In this document: piece by piece, positions 44,334 through 52,972 of the stretch | Layout: each line of letters opens with the position of its first letter | How positions within the stretch are numbered: the stretch's first letter is position 1 | DNA from: Pseudomonadota bacterium | GTDB taxonomy: Bacteria > Pseudomonadota > Alphaproteobacteria > Rhizobiales > Hyphomicrobiaceae | Length of the DNA: 64,000 nucleotides | Assembly (NCBI GenBank): GCA_023405815.1 | Contig: JAEXXM010000058.1 | Span: 1 to 64,000, forward strand | Reading direction: 5' to 3' | Program-made: the position numbers and the translations under genes | Notes under the pieces: generated by a model | Databases searched by the model: none | What the model was told of the DNA's origin: nothing | What the model saw: only the letters and a program-made list of their open reading frames with translations

Positions 44334-45728
44334 CTAAGCCTTCAGCGGCTCGATCTTCGCGATCCACTTAGCCCGCACCTTGAGCGACGGCGCCGCGCCG
44401 TACTTACCACCCTCACCCTTCCCCAGCGCATGGCCTTTGAGGGCGTACTTAATCGCGTCAGGCATCTCGACCTCACGACACAAGGTGGAGAACCGATGAC
44501 GGAACGAGTGAATCGACTTGTTGTACTGACGGCTGCCGGGGCGACGATCGGTGATGCCGACTTTCTCGCGCAGGAATTTGCCGTTGGCGTAGTTCTGGAA
44601 TGAGTGCTCACGTCCAGTCGTGCGCGTCGTCTTCAGTGACTGGAACACGTAGGCGTCAGCGCCGTGTTGTTTCGCCACCTTCGCCGCATAGGCGATGATG
44701 CCGCAACACTTCGGATGGATTGGAATATCGCGCACGCTCTGGCGGTTCTTCACCGATCCGCCGCTCTTATCATGGACCCGGATGACATCGATCCCGTGAA
44801 GCTTCGTCACATCGTCACACCGGAGCTGGCAAATCTCTTTGCCGCGGGCTCCATGGTAGGCGAGTAGGCGGACGATCCATTGGAAGTCGTCTGACTCACC
44901 CTTCATCGCTTCGAAGATCCGGCGAACCTCTGAAGCGGTGAAACCTTCATCCTCTGCATCGTCGGCGAGAACCGCCTTTGGATCTGGTCTCGCCTTCACG
45001 CCGTGGATCGGGTTGAACGAGATCAAGAATGCGCCTTCCGAGATCGCGACATTGAAAAGCGTGTGAAGCTTGGCAAGGTGCTGAGCAATGTTGTCAGACT
45101 TCAAGCCTTGCTTCTGAAGCTCGTCCCGGAACGCGATCGCGTGATCGCGGCGAACGTCCTTAGGCTCGATGTTGCCGACCACATCAATGAAGCGAGACAC
45201 ATAGAGACGCACGCGCTCTTTGACCTTGTCCGAGCGGGAAGGACGAACCTCTTCCCACAGGTCAACGAGCTTCTGGAGCGCACCCTGCGTCTCGCCAACT
45301 AATTTCCGTTCGATCTTCTGAACGAAAGCCGACTCCGTCTCGACCTGCTGAAGTGCGCGGCGAGCTTGAAAAGCCGATAGAGCATCGCTCGCCTGCATCT
45401 CATCGGGCATATCGGAATCCGGTTCCAGGGACGCACCGAGCTTGAGGAAGGGAATCGTGCGCTCGCGGTTCGCGTTCTGGCGGCGCCACACATCGAGTCC
45501 ACCACTGCCGGCGATGGCATCGCGTTCAACTGATGGAAGGCCCTTCAGGCGATCGATCAGCCGCTGGTCCTCAGCCGCGTATAGGAGCGCTTTTGCCTTG
45601 GCTTGTTCGTGGGAGGTGGACCCGATGTAGCGGGTCCAGAAGCGCTTGCCCGCGACTGTGCGCAGATCCTTTGGGACAGCTCGAATGTACTTGTAGCCGG
45701 CCCCGTGACGCATCAGAAAATCAGCCAA
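44334..45728 (-). CDS. int: phage-type tyrosine integrase
   Basis: This 464-residue integrase has an N-terminal DUF6538-like part (MRHGAGYKYIRAVPKDLR), a core-binding domain and a complete catalytic domain. Catalytic residues are Arg in YHGARGKEICQL, the HxxR block in HSFRHRFSTL, His in KGHALG and Tyr in GGKYGA. The start TTG at 45728 has GGAG nine bases upstream; ATG 45713 is an alternative. It should catalyse integration and excision of the island. Its 5' end faces the right edge, where an attachment site is expected within a few hundred bases. No tRNA was seen there. Confidence 0.9.
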   Translation of the reverse strand: MADFLMRHGAGYKYIRAVPKDLRTVAGKRFWTRYIGSTSHEQAKAKALLYAAEDQRLIDRLKGLPSVERDAIAGSGGLDVWRRQNANRERTIPFLKLGASLEPDSDMPDEMQASDALSAFQARRALQQVETESAFVQKIERKLVGETQGALQKLVDLWEEVRPSRSDKVKERVRLYVSRFIDVVGNIEPKDVRRDHAIAFRDELQKQGLKSDNIAQHLAKLHTLFNVAISEGAFLISFNPIHGVKARPDPKAVLADDAEDEGFTASEVRRIFEAMKGESDDFQWIVRLLAYHGARGKEICQLRCDDVTKLHGIDVIRVHDKSGGSVKNRQSVRDIPIHPKCCGIIAYAAKVAKQHGADAYVFQSLKTTRTTGREHSFQNYANGKFLREKVGITDRRPGSRQYNKSIHSFRHRFSTLCREVEMPDAIKYALKGHALGKGEGGKYGAAPSLKVRAKWIAKIEPLKA

Positions 45729-45751
45729 CTGACTAGGCTCCGAATGGTGTC

Positions 45752-45774
45752 CGCTTACCCATGCGCTTACCCAT
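45752..45774. repeat. tandem direct repeat upstream of the integrase (candidate arm sites)
   Basis: CGCTTACCCAT occurs twice at 45752-45762 and 45764-45774, a 12-base period. The location directly upstream of the integrase start suits arm-type binding sites for the integrase or an excisionase, or an autoregulatory operator. Confidence 0.45.
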
Positions 45775-46098
45775 CGAACCCTAGAAATTTCTGATATTCA
45801 ACAGGCGCTTGGCAAATTTAGTAGTCCCCCGAAACGAATCCTAGTCCCCCAGCCAACAAAGCCTCGTAAAACCCATCAAAATCCAGCGATTGGACTGGGG
45901 CGCCTGTCGCCCTTGCGGCCCCCCAATTCCTCTTTAGGGGATAAAAAGAGGGCATGGTTCGGGTTGCTAGATGCGATCCGATTGCGCCGCGGCGGAACGA
46001 GCGGCGCTCATCCTGGAAGCTTGCCCTCGTTCCGAGGCGGACGGAGCCCGCCCTTTCGCGCCCTCTCCTAGCGGAGAGATACGGCTATGCAGAGCACG
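45775..46098. other. gene-free stretch at the right edge of the island
   Basis: It contains two copies of TAGTCCCCC, at 45822-45830 and 45842-45850, but no tRNA, tmRNA or gene. The island boundary and attachment site should lie here or just beyond, but I could not locate a matching copy near the left edge. Confidence 0.35.
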
Positions 46099-48375
46099 CT
46101 AGAACTTCAGCTCCAGCGAGGCGCCGAAGGTGCGCGGATCAAGCAGCGTCGCGTTCGGTGCACCCGACATCAGCAGTGTTGAATATGCGGTTTCGTCCGT
46201 GACGTTGTTGACGAAGACCCGGGCCGTGGCGTTGCCGAGCTGATAGCTGGCGCCAACGTCGATGAGCGTGTAGCCGCCTGCGATACTGGAGAAGTGATTG
46301 ACGAAATCGGTGTAATAGTCGTCGACGTAGATGCCCCTTGCAGTGAGCTCGAGCTTATCGACAGGACGCCACGCCACGCCGAGAGAGAGCGAATAGGAGG
46401 GATCCTGGCCGAAGTCGTTGCCAAGGATGGCGGCTACCGTTGTCGAGGAGATTTCCTTGATCTCGGTATGCAGCAATCCGAAGCTGCCCATCACGTCGAA
46501 AGCCGGCGTAACGGCGTACTTCCCTTCGAACTCCAAGCCGTAAGACTCGGCGTCGGGCTCGTTGAATATCCTGACGACTTGCTGCGTCGTGACGGCGAAC
46601 TGCTTGTCCTTGTAGTCGTTGTAGAAAGCCGTGACTCCAATCTGCAGGCGATTGTTCAGCATCGCCGTCCGGTAGGCAGCCTCATAGGTCCACACCTCTT
46701 CCGCCTTGTATTCTTCGTAAGGGAAGGCGGGGAAAGCCTGCAAATTTATATATGCGCCGCCCGGGTTGTACCCCTTGCGCACAGTGAACGCGACGCTCTC
46801 GCTGGGCGTGAGATTGTAGCGAAGGCCGATCTTCGGCAGCACGTAGCCCTCGTCGAGGTCGTAGCTGTTGTTCCTTGCGATAGCCATTGCTGGAACCGTA
46901 GCAACAAGGCGACGCTTGTCGTCGTAGTGCTCGATCCGTCCACCGAACAGCAGATCGAACGGCCCGGCGAAATTCCAGGCAATATCCGCATAGGCCGCCT
47001 GCGTCGCGATCTCCGCATCGGTATCGGCGAAGGCCGTTATGCCGAACGTCGTGGCATTCGCATCGTAGTTCCGCTTGCCGTCGGTGATCCCGACACCGAT
47101 CACGCCGGTGAGGTTCGCAACATCACGGAAGCTATACGTGAAATCCTGGGCGAACCGCTCCTCGGCCATGTCATCGAACTTGAACGCACTCGTGCTGCGC
47201 GGCGAGGATGAGTACTGGTCATAAACGTAGCTCGTGACCGAGGCGATTTCCTCTCGCGCGCTCAGCCGGTAACGCGCCCTGACGCCGGCAGCCCAGCCTT
47301 CCGTGTCCAAGATGCGGAAATCGTCGCCGCGGCGCGTGCGCTCACTGAAGGGTCTGTTTGGGCCATCGACGTAGTTGTTGAAGACGTGGTCGAGACCATT
47401 CCCGTACTCGGCTGACACAAGGACGCTGAGTCCCGGTATGCTATCGGGCTTGACCAGGAATTTGCCGCGCAGGTTCAAGCTGTCGTAGTCGTCGAGCTTG
47501 TTGACGTCCGCGCCCGCAGGTATTGGAGCAACGATATCAATAGGAAGCTCACCCTTGTCGAATTCGGCAACGAGACGCATCGCCGCCTGACTTGAGAGCG
47601 GCACGTTGACATAGCCGGCGTTGCGGTAATTGACGCCCGAGTATTCGTTGTACGTGAACTCGGTCAGCGCTCCGGCGCCGTAGGCGAAGACGGGATCGTT
47701 GGTCTCGACGACATAGGCGCCGGCGAACGCATTCGTGCCCGGAAGAGTATGCTGCGGTCCCCTCAGCACCTGCACAAAATCGACGTCGTAGAGATTCTGG
47801 AACGAATTGTTGGCATAGGATGAAATTCGCGGAATGTCGTCCACGCTCAGGACGATGCGGGACGTCGTGCCCTGGTAGAAATTGCTGAAAAGGTTGGCCG
47901 GGGTCGCGGACTCGCCTCGAATGGCCGGAATCGTGGGGCCGCTCGGCGTAGGCGTCACGTTCGGCAATGATGTCACAACGCCATAGACCGTGCTTTCGCC
48001 GGAACGCGCGATGTCCGTTGCAGAAACTGTCGATGTTCCCGTCGTGCTGTCGCGCAACTCCGCTGCCACGGTAGACGGCGAGCGCGCGCGACCCGAGGTA
48101 TCCGATCCGGCAGACGCAGCCGCCGGCGTATTGGCAGCAGATTTGGGCTGCGCCGACTTCTTTTTGGCGACCGACTTCTTCTTTTGCTGAGTGGCGACGA
48201 CTTCCAAGCTCGGCAGAGTTTGCGATGGTGCCGGCTCTGGGGCCTTGGCCGCCGGGGCGTCCGCCGAGGGAGCTTCGGACGAGGGCGGAGTCTCTGTTTG
48301 CTGTTGCGCGAAAGCCGGGCCGACAAAAACTAGAAGCGCAAGAATCGCCGCGATACGCATCACCACACCACGCAT
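46099..48375 (-). CDS. TonB-dependent outer membrane receptor
   Basis: This protein has 758 residues from ATG 48375; ATG 48360 (MRIAAILALL) and GTG 48390 are alternatives. A signal peptide ends near GPAFAQQ. A proline- and lysine-rich linker follows (KKKSVAKKKSAQPKSAA), then a plug (STVYGVVTSLPNVTP, IPAIRGES, DVDFVQVLRGPQHTLPGTNA) and a barrel ending LELKF with a terminal aromatic. The C-terminal half (FTVRKGYNPGG, EEYKAEEVWTYEAAYRT) fits the receptors of this superfamily. The substrate is unknown; no siderophore genes are nearby. Confidence 0.85.
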   Translation of the reverse strand: MRGVVMRIAAILALLVFVGPAFAQQQTETPPSSEAPSADAPAAKAPEPAPSQTLPSLEVVATQQKKKSVAKKKSAQPKSAANTPAAASAGSDTSGRARSPSTVAAELRDSTTGTSTVSATDIARSGESTVYGVVTSLPNVTPTPSGPTIPAIRGESATPANLFSNFYQGTTSRIVLSVDDIPRISSYANNSFQNLYDVDFVQVLRGPQHTLPGTNAFAGAYVVETNDPVFAYGAGALTEFTYNEYSGVNYRNAGYVNVPLSSQAAMRLVAEFDKGELPIDIVAPIPAGADVNKLDDYDSLNLRGKFLVKPDSIPGLSVLVSAEYGNGLDHVFNNYVDGPNRPFSERTRRGDDFRILDTEGWAAGVRARYRLSAREEIASVTSYVYDQYSSSPRSTSAFKFDDMAEERFAQDFTYSFRDVANLTGVIGVGITDGKRNYDANATTFGITAFADTDAEIATQAAYADIAWNFAGPFDLLFGGRIEHYDDKRRLVATVPAMAIARNNSYDLDEGYVLPKIGLRYNLTPSESVAFTVRKGYNPGGAYINLQAFPAFPYEEYKAEEVWTYEAAYRTAMLNNRLQIGVTAFYNDYKDKQFAVTTQQVVRIFNEPDAESYGLEFEGKYAVTPAFDVMGSFGLLHTEIKEISSTTVAAILGNDFGQDPSYSLSLGVAWRPVDKLELTARGIYVDDYYTDFVNHFSSIAGGYTLIDVGASYQLGNATARVFVNNVTDETAYSTLLMSGAPNATLLDPRTFGASLELKF

Positions 48376-48577
48376 TACAACACAACGCACCCGGAGCTTA
48401 CACCGGATTCCTGACTATCGTAGTAATGAATGTGGCGCAGACATTTTCAGACGTGAAGTGCAGGGGCGCCACACCGGTCTGACAATCGCGTGCAAGATGC
48501 GCTCGGCTCACCTCGCACGGCGGTTCCGCGAATATGCGCTCGTCATCCGTTGATCGCGCGTACCGTCCGCTGAGGGC

Positions 48578-49501
48578 TCACTGCGGAAGACTTGTGGTAT
48601 GCGCCTGCTGATCCGCTTTTGCGCCGTCGTCGGTCCATTCAGGTGGAAAGCCGAATTTGCCTGCCACCATGTCGGTCACGCCTTTGCGTCCGAACGCATC
48701 GCACGCGGCCTCTTTAGGCGCCCCGCCGAACTTCGACTTCAGGCGGTGCATGTAAGGGAGTGACGGCCATTTGAACTTGAATGGATCCTCACCCGTGACC
48801 ATGAGCTCGCTGAAATCATCGCCGAAGTCTGAGGCAAGTTCGTAGGCATCTCCGACTCGGGAAACCCGCGTTGCGTTGCCGAAGAAGGAGCTGGCGCCTT
48901 TCGCCCATAGCATCGCGGCCTTCTGCTGGCCGGTCGGATCGATTGCCTCGCCTTCCAATGCAATCCCGCCCAAACCTATCGGAACGCGCACCGACGGGAT
49001 CGGGACCGACGTTTCTAGAACGCCGGTGTGGCTCAGGACGGATTTGCCGACATCGATGACCGTGGAGGTCGCGGCCGCCACCTCGTCCGTAGGGACGATG
49101 CTCGCGATGGTCACGTGTACGGCAAGGTCAGCCGTATGGGGCGACGAGACGATGTGGAAGCGATCGCTGAGGGCGATGCAGACCGAGCGGTCCACCGCGT
49201 TGGCAACCAGTCGCCGGTCCCGCGCGGAAAGCTTGGCTAAGGCGGCGTCCGCGGAATAGGAGGTCGGAACAATGAACACCGTCTTGGCTGCCAGCACCGC
49301 GTCCTTGTCGACGTGCACGCGGGATTTGCGCCCGTTGAACTTGCTATCGGCGGGCTGCAGCCCCTCGTAGGAGGACAGCGAGCCCGTCTGCTGTAGGGGT
49401 ACCGTGGCGCATGCAGAGACGAGAGGCAGCAGCGACAACATGAGACACGAGCGAACTCCCCCTGTCCGTGCTCGAGCAAATTCGATCGTCCGAAGCGCCA
49501 T
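48578..49501 (-). CDS. DUF3313-type lipoprotein
   Basis: This 307-residue protein has a lipoprotein signal: charged start, hydrophobic CLMLSLLPLVSAC and a Cys after SA. It continues with SLSSYEGLQPADSKFNGRKS and the long beta-rich region typical of DUF3313 proteins (VFIVPTSYSADA). It is probably anchored at the outer membrane facing the periplasm. The function of the family is not known. It stands alone, with 187 bases to the TonB receptor downstream. Confidence 0.78.
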   Translation of the reverse strand: MALRTIEFARARTGGVRSCLMLSLLPLVSACATVPLQQTGSLSSYEGLQPADSKFNGRKSRVHVDKDAVLAAKTVFIVPTSYSADAALAKLSARDRRLVANAVDRSVCIALSDRFHIVSSPHTADLAVHVTIASIVPTDEVAAATSTVIDVGKSVLSHTGVLETSVPIPSVRVPIGLGGIALEGEAIDPTGQQKAAMLWAKGASSFFGNATRVSRVGDAYELASDFGDDFSELMVTGEDPFKFKWPSLPYMHRLKSKFGGAPKEAACDAFGRKGVTDMVAGKFGFPPEWTDDGAKADQQAHTTSLPQ

Positions 49502-49859
49502 CGGGCATCCCCCTGTTCCCTAGACAGGCAGACCTACCGACGTAGCTTTGCTGGTGTGTTGCTCGAATATGGCCCCTGAGGGACTTTATGGGAAAAGGCC
49601 GACGGCGCGGCGGGGGAAGCGCGCCTCACGCGACAGGGGGGCTGCAAAGACAATCTTCCTCGGAAAGCCCGATTAGCCTTCCGCCCGCGATGGACGCACC
49701 CCAGCCCGGAGAATCGCCCTGGCCGGGAATTCACTCCATCGAATAGCGGGAACAAAACCCCACCCGGCGATGATTTATCTTCCAAGTCCATTGCCGATGT
49801 AACGCCACCCGCACTCCGACCGAGTACTCCACCGACAAAAGAGATCGGGGAGGAGTGAG
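49502..49859. other. divergent intergenic region, no gene seen
   Basis: The 358 bases lie between the minus-strand lipoprotein and the plus-strand secreted protein. Both promoters are presumably here. A GGGAGGAG ribosome site lies at its right end. No RNA gene or clear operator was recognised. Confidence 0.4.
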
Positions 49860-50555
49860 ATGCTCAGCGGATCACTGCGAAGCATGGTTTTCCTTGCGGC
49901 TCTCGCCACCACGCCAATCGTTCCTTCCCGGGGGGCCGAGCCCGAGTTCGGCGGCCAGTGCGCGATGGGCCTCGCCGAGGGCAAGCGGATCAAGACCGAC
50001 TGCCGAGTCAACTGGATGGCGCCGGACGGCCGGCTATTCTGCTTTGGCAATGAGGATTCGAAGGCCGTTTTCCTCAAAGACCCTGAGAGCAACATTCGCA
50101 GGGCCGCCGAGCAGTTCGCCATGGAGGATGAGGGCTCGTCGGCCGACGAGATGGGCAAGTATTCCGCCGACGACGTCCGAGCATTCATTGAAGGCGAGAT
50201 CGCGGCGGCTGCCGCGCAGAACGGCGGTCTGTTTCCGGTGGACGACTCCGTGCTCGGAAGGACCCTCTCGCTCAAGCTGGTTGCGGTCGATTTCGTGCGC
50301 ACGCTGCACGGCTACGGGTTCTTCCCGAATGTCGTCTTTGCCGACAGCACCGATCCCGACAAGAAATATCAGGTCGACTTCTGGGTGAAGCCAAAGGGCG
50401 GCAAGCTGCGCATCGTCGATGTCCGCATCTACAAGGCGCCGCGCAAGGAGGGCGACAAGTGGGTGCAGATGACCCGCCAGCCCAAGCCGTGGTGGTGGAT
50501 ACCGGCCTCCGAGCACCCCGGCGAAAGCGAGATCAAGCGCGGCTGGAGATCATGA
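49860..50555 (+). CDS. secreted hypothetical protein, first of a paralogous pair
   Basis: This 231-residue protein has a signal peptide (SMVFLAALATTPIVPSRGAE). The N-terminal part (MAPDGRLFCFGNEDSKAVFL) resembles a YHS-like or metal-related segment. The C-terminal part (KYQVDFWVKPKGGKLRIVDV, then RIYKAPRKEGDKWVQM) is homologous to the next protein. ATG 49860 follows GGGAGGAG. It overlaps the next gene by four bases. No known function; a periplasmic role is inferred from the signal peptide. Confidence 0.65.
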   Translation: MLSGSLRSMVFLAALATTPIVPSRGAEPEFGGQCAMGLAEGKRIKTDCRVNWMAPDGRLFCFGNEDSKAVFLKDPESNIRRAAEQFAMEDEGSSADEMGKYSADDVRAFIEGEIAAAAAQNGGLFPVDDSVLGRTLSLKLVAVDFVRTLHGYGFFPNVVFADSTDPDKKYQVDFWVKPKGGKLRIVDVRIYKAPRKEGDKWVQMTRQPKPWWWIPASEHPGESEIKRGWRS

Positions 50556-50896
50556 GCGCGCTCCACGAGCACATCGTCTCAGAGCGCGCCAAGGGCGGGG
50601 GCACCTACAAACTGAAGGACGACAAAACGGGAGAAGAGCTCTCGCTCGAGTTCGTCGGCATCCACCAACCGGTGCGCAAGCTGAAACAGGATGGCAGGTT
50701 CTTCGCCTGTACAGACTTCCGCAAAGCCGGGAGCAAGGACGAGTACTACGACATCGATTTCTGGCTGGACGAGAAATCGGGCAAGATCACGGTGGGCGAT
50801 GTGCGCGTGCACAAGGTGCCGACGCTCGAGGATGGCAACTACGTGCAGATACCGCGCTACTCGTTCGACCCAACGACGTTCGAAATCGTACCTTGA
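50552..50896 (+). CDS. small paralogue of the preceding protein, without signal peptide
   Basis: This 114-residue protein begins in an ATGA overlap. It contains YYDIDFWLDEKSGKITVGDV and RVHKVPTLEDGNYVQIPR, which align with the C-terminal third of the protein before it. It lacks the signal peptide and the N-terminal domain of that protein, so it may be cytoplasmic, or the two may form a cross-compartment pair only if the boundary is misread. A frameshift splitting a longer secreted protein is another possibility, but the ATGA overlap is typical of real coupled genes. Confidence 0.6.
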   Translation: MSALHEHIVSERAKGGGTYKLKDDKTGEELSLEFVGIHQPVRKLKQDGRFFACTDFRKAGSKDEYYDIDFWLDEKSGKITVGDVRVHKVPTLEDGNYVQIPRYSFDPTTFEIVP

Positions 50897-50931
50897 TCCT
50901 GCTGGCAGGTCGCATCGCCTTCGGGGGAGTG

Positions 50932-52161
50932 TCAACGCACCTCGGCCGTCATGCCGGGCGGCGCCTTCATCCAACGGTAGCCGTCGACACCCTCCCTATA
51001 GCCGACTTCATAGAGCGCCCGCATATAGGTGCGATCGAACGGTTCCGCGCTCTTGACGTTGAACGAGCGCGGTATTGTGGCGAGATTGAACTCGATCCCG
51101 TCCCGCGCTGTCGTCGTGTAGATGCGATAGAGATCGCCGATGCCCTGGTTCTTGATCAGCGTCGAGATCGATCGCCCCGCCGTCGCGATCACCTTGTCGT
51201 CGACCGACTCCCACTCGGGCGTGATCTTCCCGTTGCGAAGGATGAAGAGCCGGCGCGCGACACGCAGGCCCGCGGCGCGATCGATGTCCTTGAACGCGAG
51301 CGCCGTGGGCGCCAGGAACACCTGCTGTGTGACGCCGCCGTCTACGTGCATCTCGTCGTAGTCCTTGCCGTTCGCACGCACCTGGATGCGGACCGGCGGA
51401 AAGGCACCCGGAATCGAGGCCGAGGCGAGCAAAATCTTCCGGAACAGCGACAGAGCCTCCGGGTGGCCGCTCATGGCGATGCGGCCCATGTCCCACAGCA
51501 CCGGGCGCTCCGCGTCGAGATTGGTCGTGCAGATGAGAAGCACGCGGCCCTTCATGCGCTCCGCCGCGATCTCGCGCAGGAACTCCCGGTCAACGTACTT
51601 GGCGATGAGGCGGGCGAGCGGCGCACTGTCCGCCAGCGCAGGGCCGCCGAATATCCCCGAAAGAATATCTTCACTAAGGATGTCGTCGCGCCCATATTGG
51701 GTGAACATGGCCTTCAGCTCGGGATCCCTGTGAGGCCCGAGAAATGCGAACGGAGCGATTAGCGCTCCGGCGCTTACGCCCGTAACGAGGTCGAACTCCG
51801 GTCTTGTTCCTGCTGCCGTCCACCCGGTGAGCAGACCGGCACCGAATGCACCGTCTTCCGCGCCACCCGATATCGCCAGAAAATTCGACACCGGATGCGC
51901 ATTGGAGCGCTCGATTGCCGCTTTCCCTCGAAGCTTGAGTTCGGCGCTGACCATTGCCTGAAGCTGCGAAGGCGGCGCATCGCCCCAGATGCGCACCCCG
52001 TCCATGCCCGACAGCTCGGCCTTCTCGACGAGCTTCTCGGGCAGCGCATTGCGCGGCAAGGTCGCCGCACAGCCGGCCGTTACCGCTGCGATCAAGAGGA
52101 TGAAAGTAGTGCGGAGGGCAGACTGCAGACCGCGTATGGCTCGCTGAGCTTCGACCTGCAT
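50932..52161 (-). CDS. patatin-like phospholipase lipoprotein
   Basis: This 409-residue protein has a lipoprotein signal (LIAAVTAGC) and a patatin domain. The oxyanion and nucleophile motifs are visible as ISGGAEDGAFGAG and GVSAG (Ser in the G-x-S-x-G position). The catalytic aspartate is in DGG (MHVDGGVTQQV). It should hydrolyse lipid esters at the envelope. It lies downstream of the TetR regulator, on the same strand, 25 bases after its stop, and may be co-regulated with the efflux operon. Confidence 0.85.
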   Translation of the reverse strand: MQVEAQRAIRGLQSALRTTFILLIAAVTAGCAATLPRNALPEKLVEKAELSGMDGVRIWGDAPPSQLQAMVSAELKLRGKAAIERSNAHPVSNFLAISGGAEDGAFGAGLLTGWTAAGTRPEFDLVTGVSAGALIAPFAFLGPHRDPELKAMFTQYGRDDILSEDILSGIFGGPALADSAPLARLIAKYVDREFLREIAAERMKGRVLLICTTNLDAERPVLWDMGRIAMSGHPEALSLFRKILLASASIPGAFPPVRIQVRANGKDYDEMHVDGGVTQQVFLAPTALAFKDIDRAAGLRVARRLFILRNGKITPEWESVDDKVIATAGRSISTLIKNQGIGDLYRIYTTTARDGIEFNLATIPRSFNVKSAEPFDRTYMRALYEVGYREGVDGYRWMKAPPGMTAEVR

Positions 52162-52186
52162 GAACTGCTACCCCCGCTAACTCAGC

Positions 52187-52843
52187 TTACTTTTTCGGAC
52201 GATTGCCCCGCGCCGGCACGCACCCGTCAGGCGCGAGCAGACCATTGAGAAGCAGATCGACGGCCGACTGGATGTACTGTTCGGTATCGAGCGGCCTGCG
52301 CTCGGCAAACAGCAGCTTCCAAATGTGAATGGAGAGCGCGGGGCCCATCAGCAGCTCGGGGAAGTCGACCGCTCGGCTCGCACGGAAAACGCCCGTCTCG
52401 ATCCCCCGCTGCACTCGCTGTCGCAGCTTCTCCAGGATAGGAGCGATGAAGCTTTCAAAGTGCTCATCGACAAGCACAGGAAAGCGCATTGCCTCCGAGA
52501 TCAGCAAGCGCAGGAACTCTTGCGAGCGCCGATCGTCGACGCACGCATGGAAGAGAGAGACGAGGTCGGCGCGGATCGAATCAGCGGTCGGCTCACTCTC
52601 ATCTTCGACAACGGGGGCGATTCGTGCGTGCAAGTCCTTGCCGCACTCATGCGCCAGCGCCTCAAAGAGGCGCTCCTTGCTCTCGAAGTAGACGTAGATC
52701 GTCCCCTTCGTGACGCCGGCGCGCGCCGCCACGTCCTCAAGACGCGTCGCTGCATAGCCGTGCAGCGCGAATTCCTCGAACGCCGCATCCAGAATTTCGC
52801 TCGGCCGCTCCGCCTTGCGCCGTGCCCTCGTGGCTCCCGCCAT
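52187..52843 (-). CDS. TetR-family regulator of the RND operon
   Basis: This 218-residue protein has an N-terminal HTH (EILDAAFEEFALHGYAATRL, then VAARAGVTKGTIYVYFESKE) and a helical ligand domain that resembles AcrR/TetR_C-type efflux regulators. ATG 52843 was chosen because GGAGG lies just upstream; an in-frame start at 52882 would add 13 residues. It is divergent to the adaptor-pump operon, with a perfect inverted repeat between them (52903-52932). It probably represses both directions until a toxic compound binds. Confidence 0.88.
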   Translation of the reverse strand: MAGATRARRKAERPSEILDAAFEEFALHGYAATRLEDVAARAGVTKGTIYVYFESKERLFEALAHECGKDLHARIAPVVEDESEPTADSIRADLVSLFHACVDDRRSQEFLRLLISEAMRFPVLVDEHFESFIAPILEKLRQRVQRGIETGVFRASRAVDFPELLMGPALSIHIWKLLFAERRPLDTEQYIQSAVDLLLNGLLAPDGCVPARGNRPKK

Positions 52844-52902
52844 CTTGTTTCCTCCCCCGCGACGCCCTGTCCAATAGTCCACCGCCGGCAGCCCCGATAG
52901 GT

Positions 52903-52932
52903 TATTATTGACTTACCAGTCAGTCAATAATA
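52903..52932. promoter_or_regulatory. TetR operator between regulator and RND operon
   Basis: TATTATTGACT at 52903-52913 is mirrored perfectly by AGTCAATAATA at 52922-52932, with eight bases between. The core TTGACT...AGTCAA with a CCAGTC centre is typical for AcrR-like operators next to RND genes. It lies 59 bases before the regulator start and 40 bases before the first adaptor. Confidence 0.8.
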
Positions 52933-52972
52933 GAACGCGACCAGGTCACGGATTTCAGGGAGCGGGGAAGCG

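Larger units (their letters stand above)
27300..45800. mobile_element. accessory island with two tyrosine recombinases (boundaries approximate)
   Basis: Between the nnrS-nsrR operon and the TonB receptor at 46 kb the gene content changes. It becomes defence-type genes, two integrases, a primase-helicase, RHH and HTH proteins and many small orphans, with partly lower GC (the gene at 33586-34572 is near 50%). The phage-type integrase at 44334-45728 marks the right end. The left end is not defined; it could be near 27.3 kb or, if the recombinase at 35502-36131 belongs to a separate element, the region may be two elements side by side. No virion genes are present, so it resembles a phage satellite or integrative plasmid carrying cargo. 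Confidence 0.5.

Noticed and set aside
45770..45800. A GGTTCGA string on the minus strand suggesting a tRNA T-loop at the island edge
   Set aside because: The neighbouring bases do not form the T-stem or an acceptor stem.
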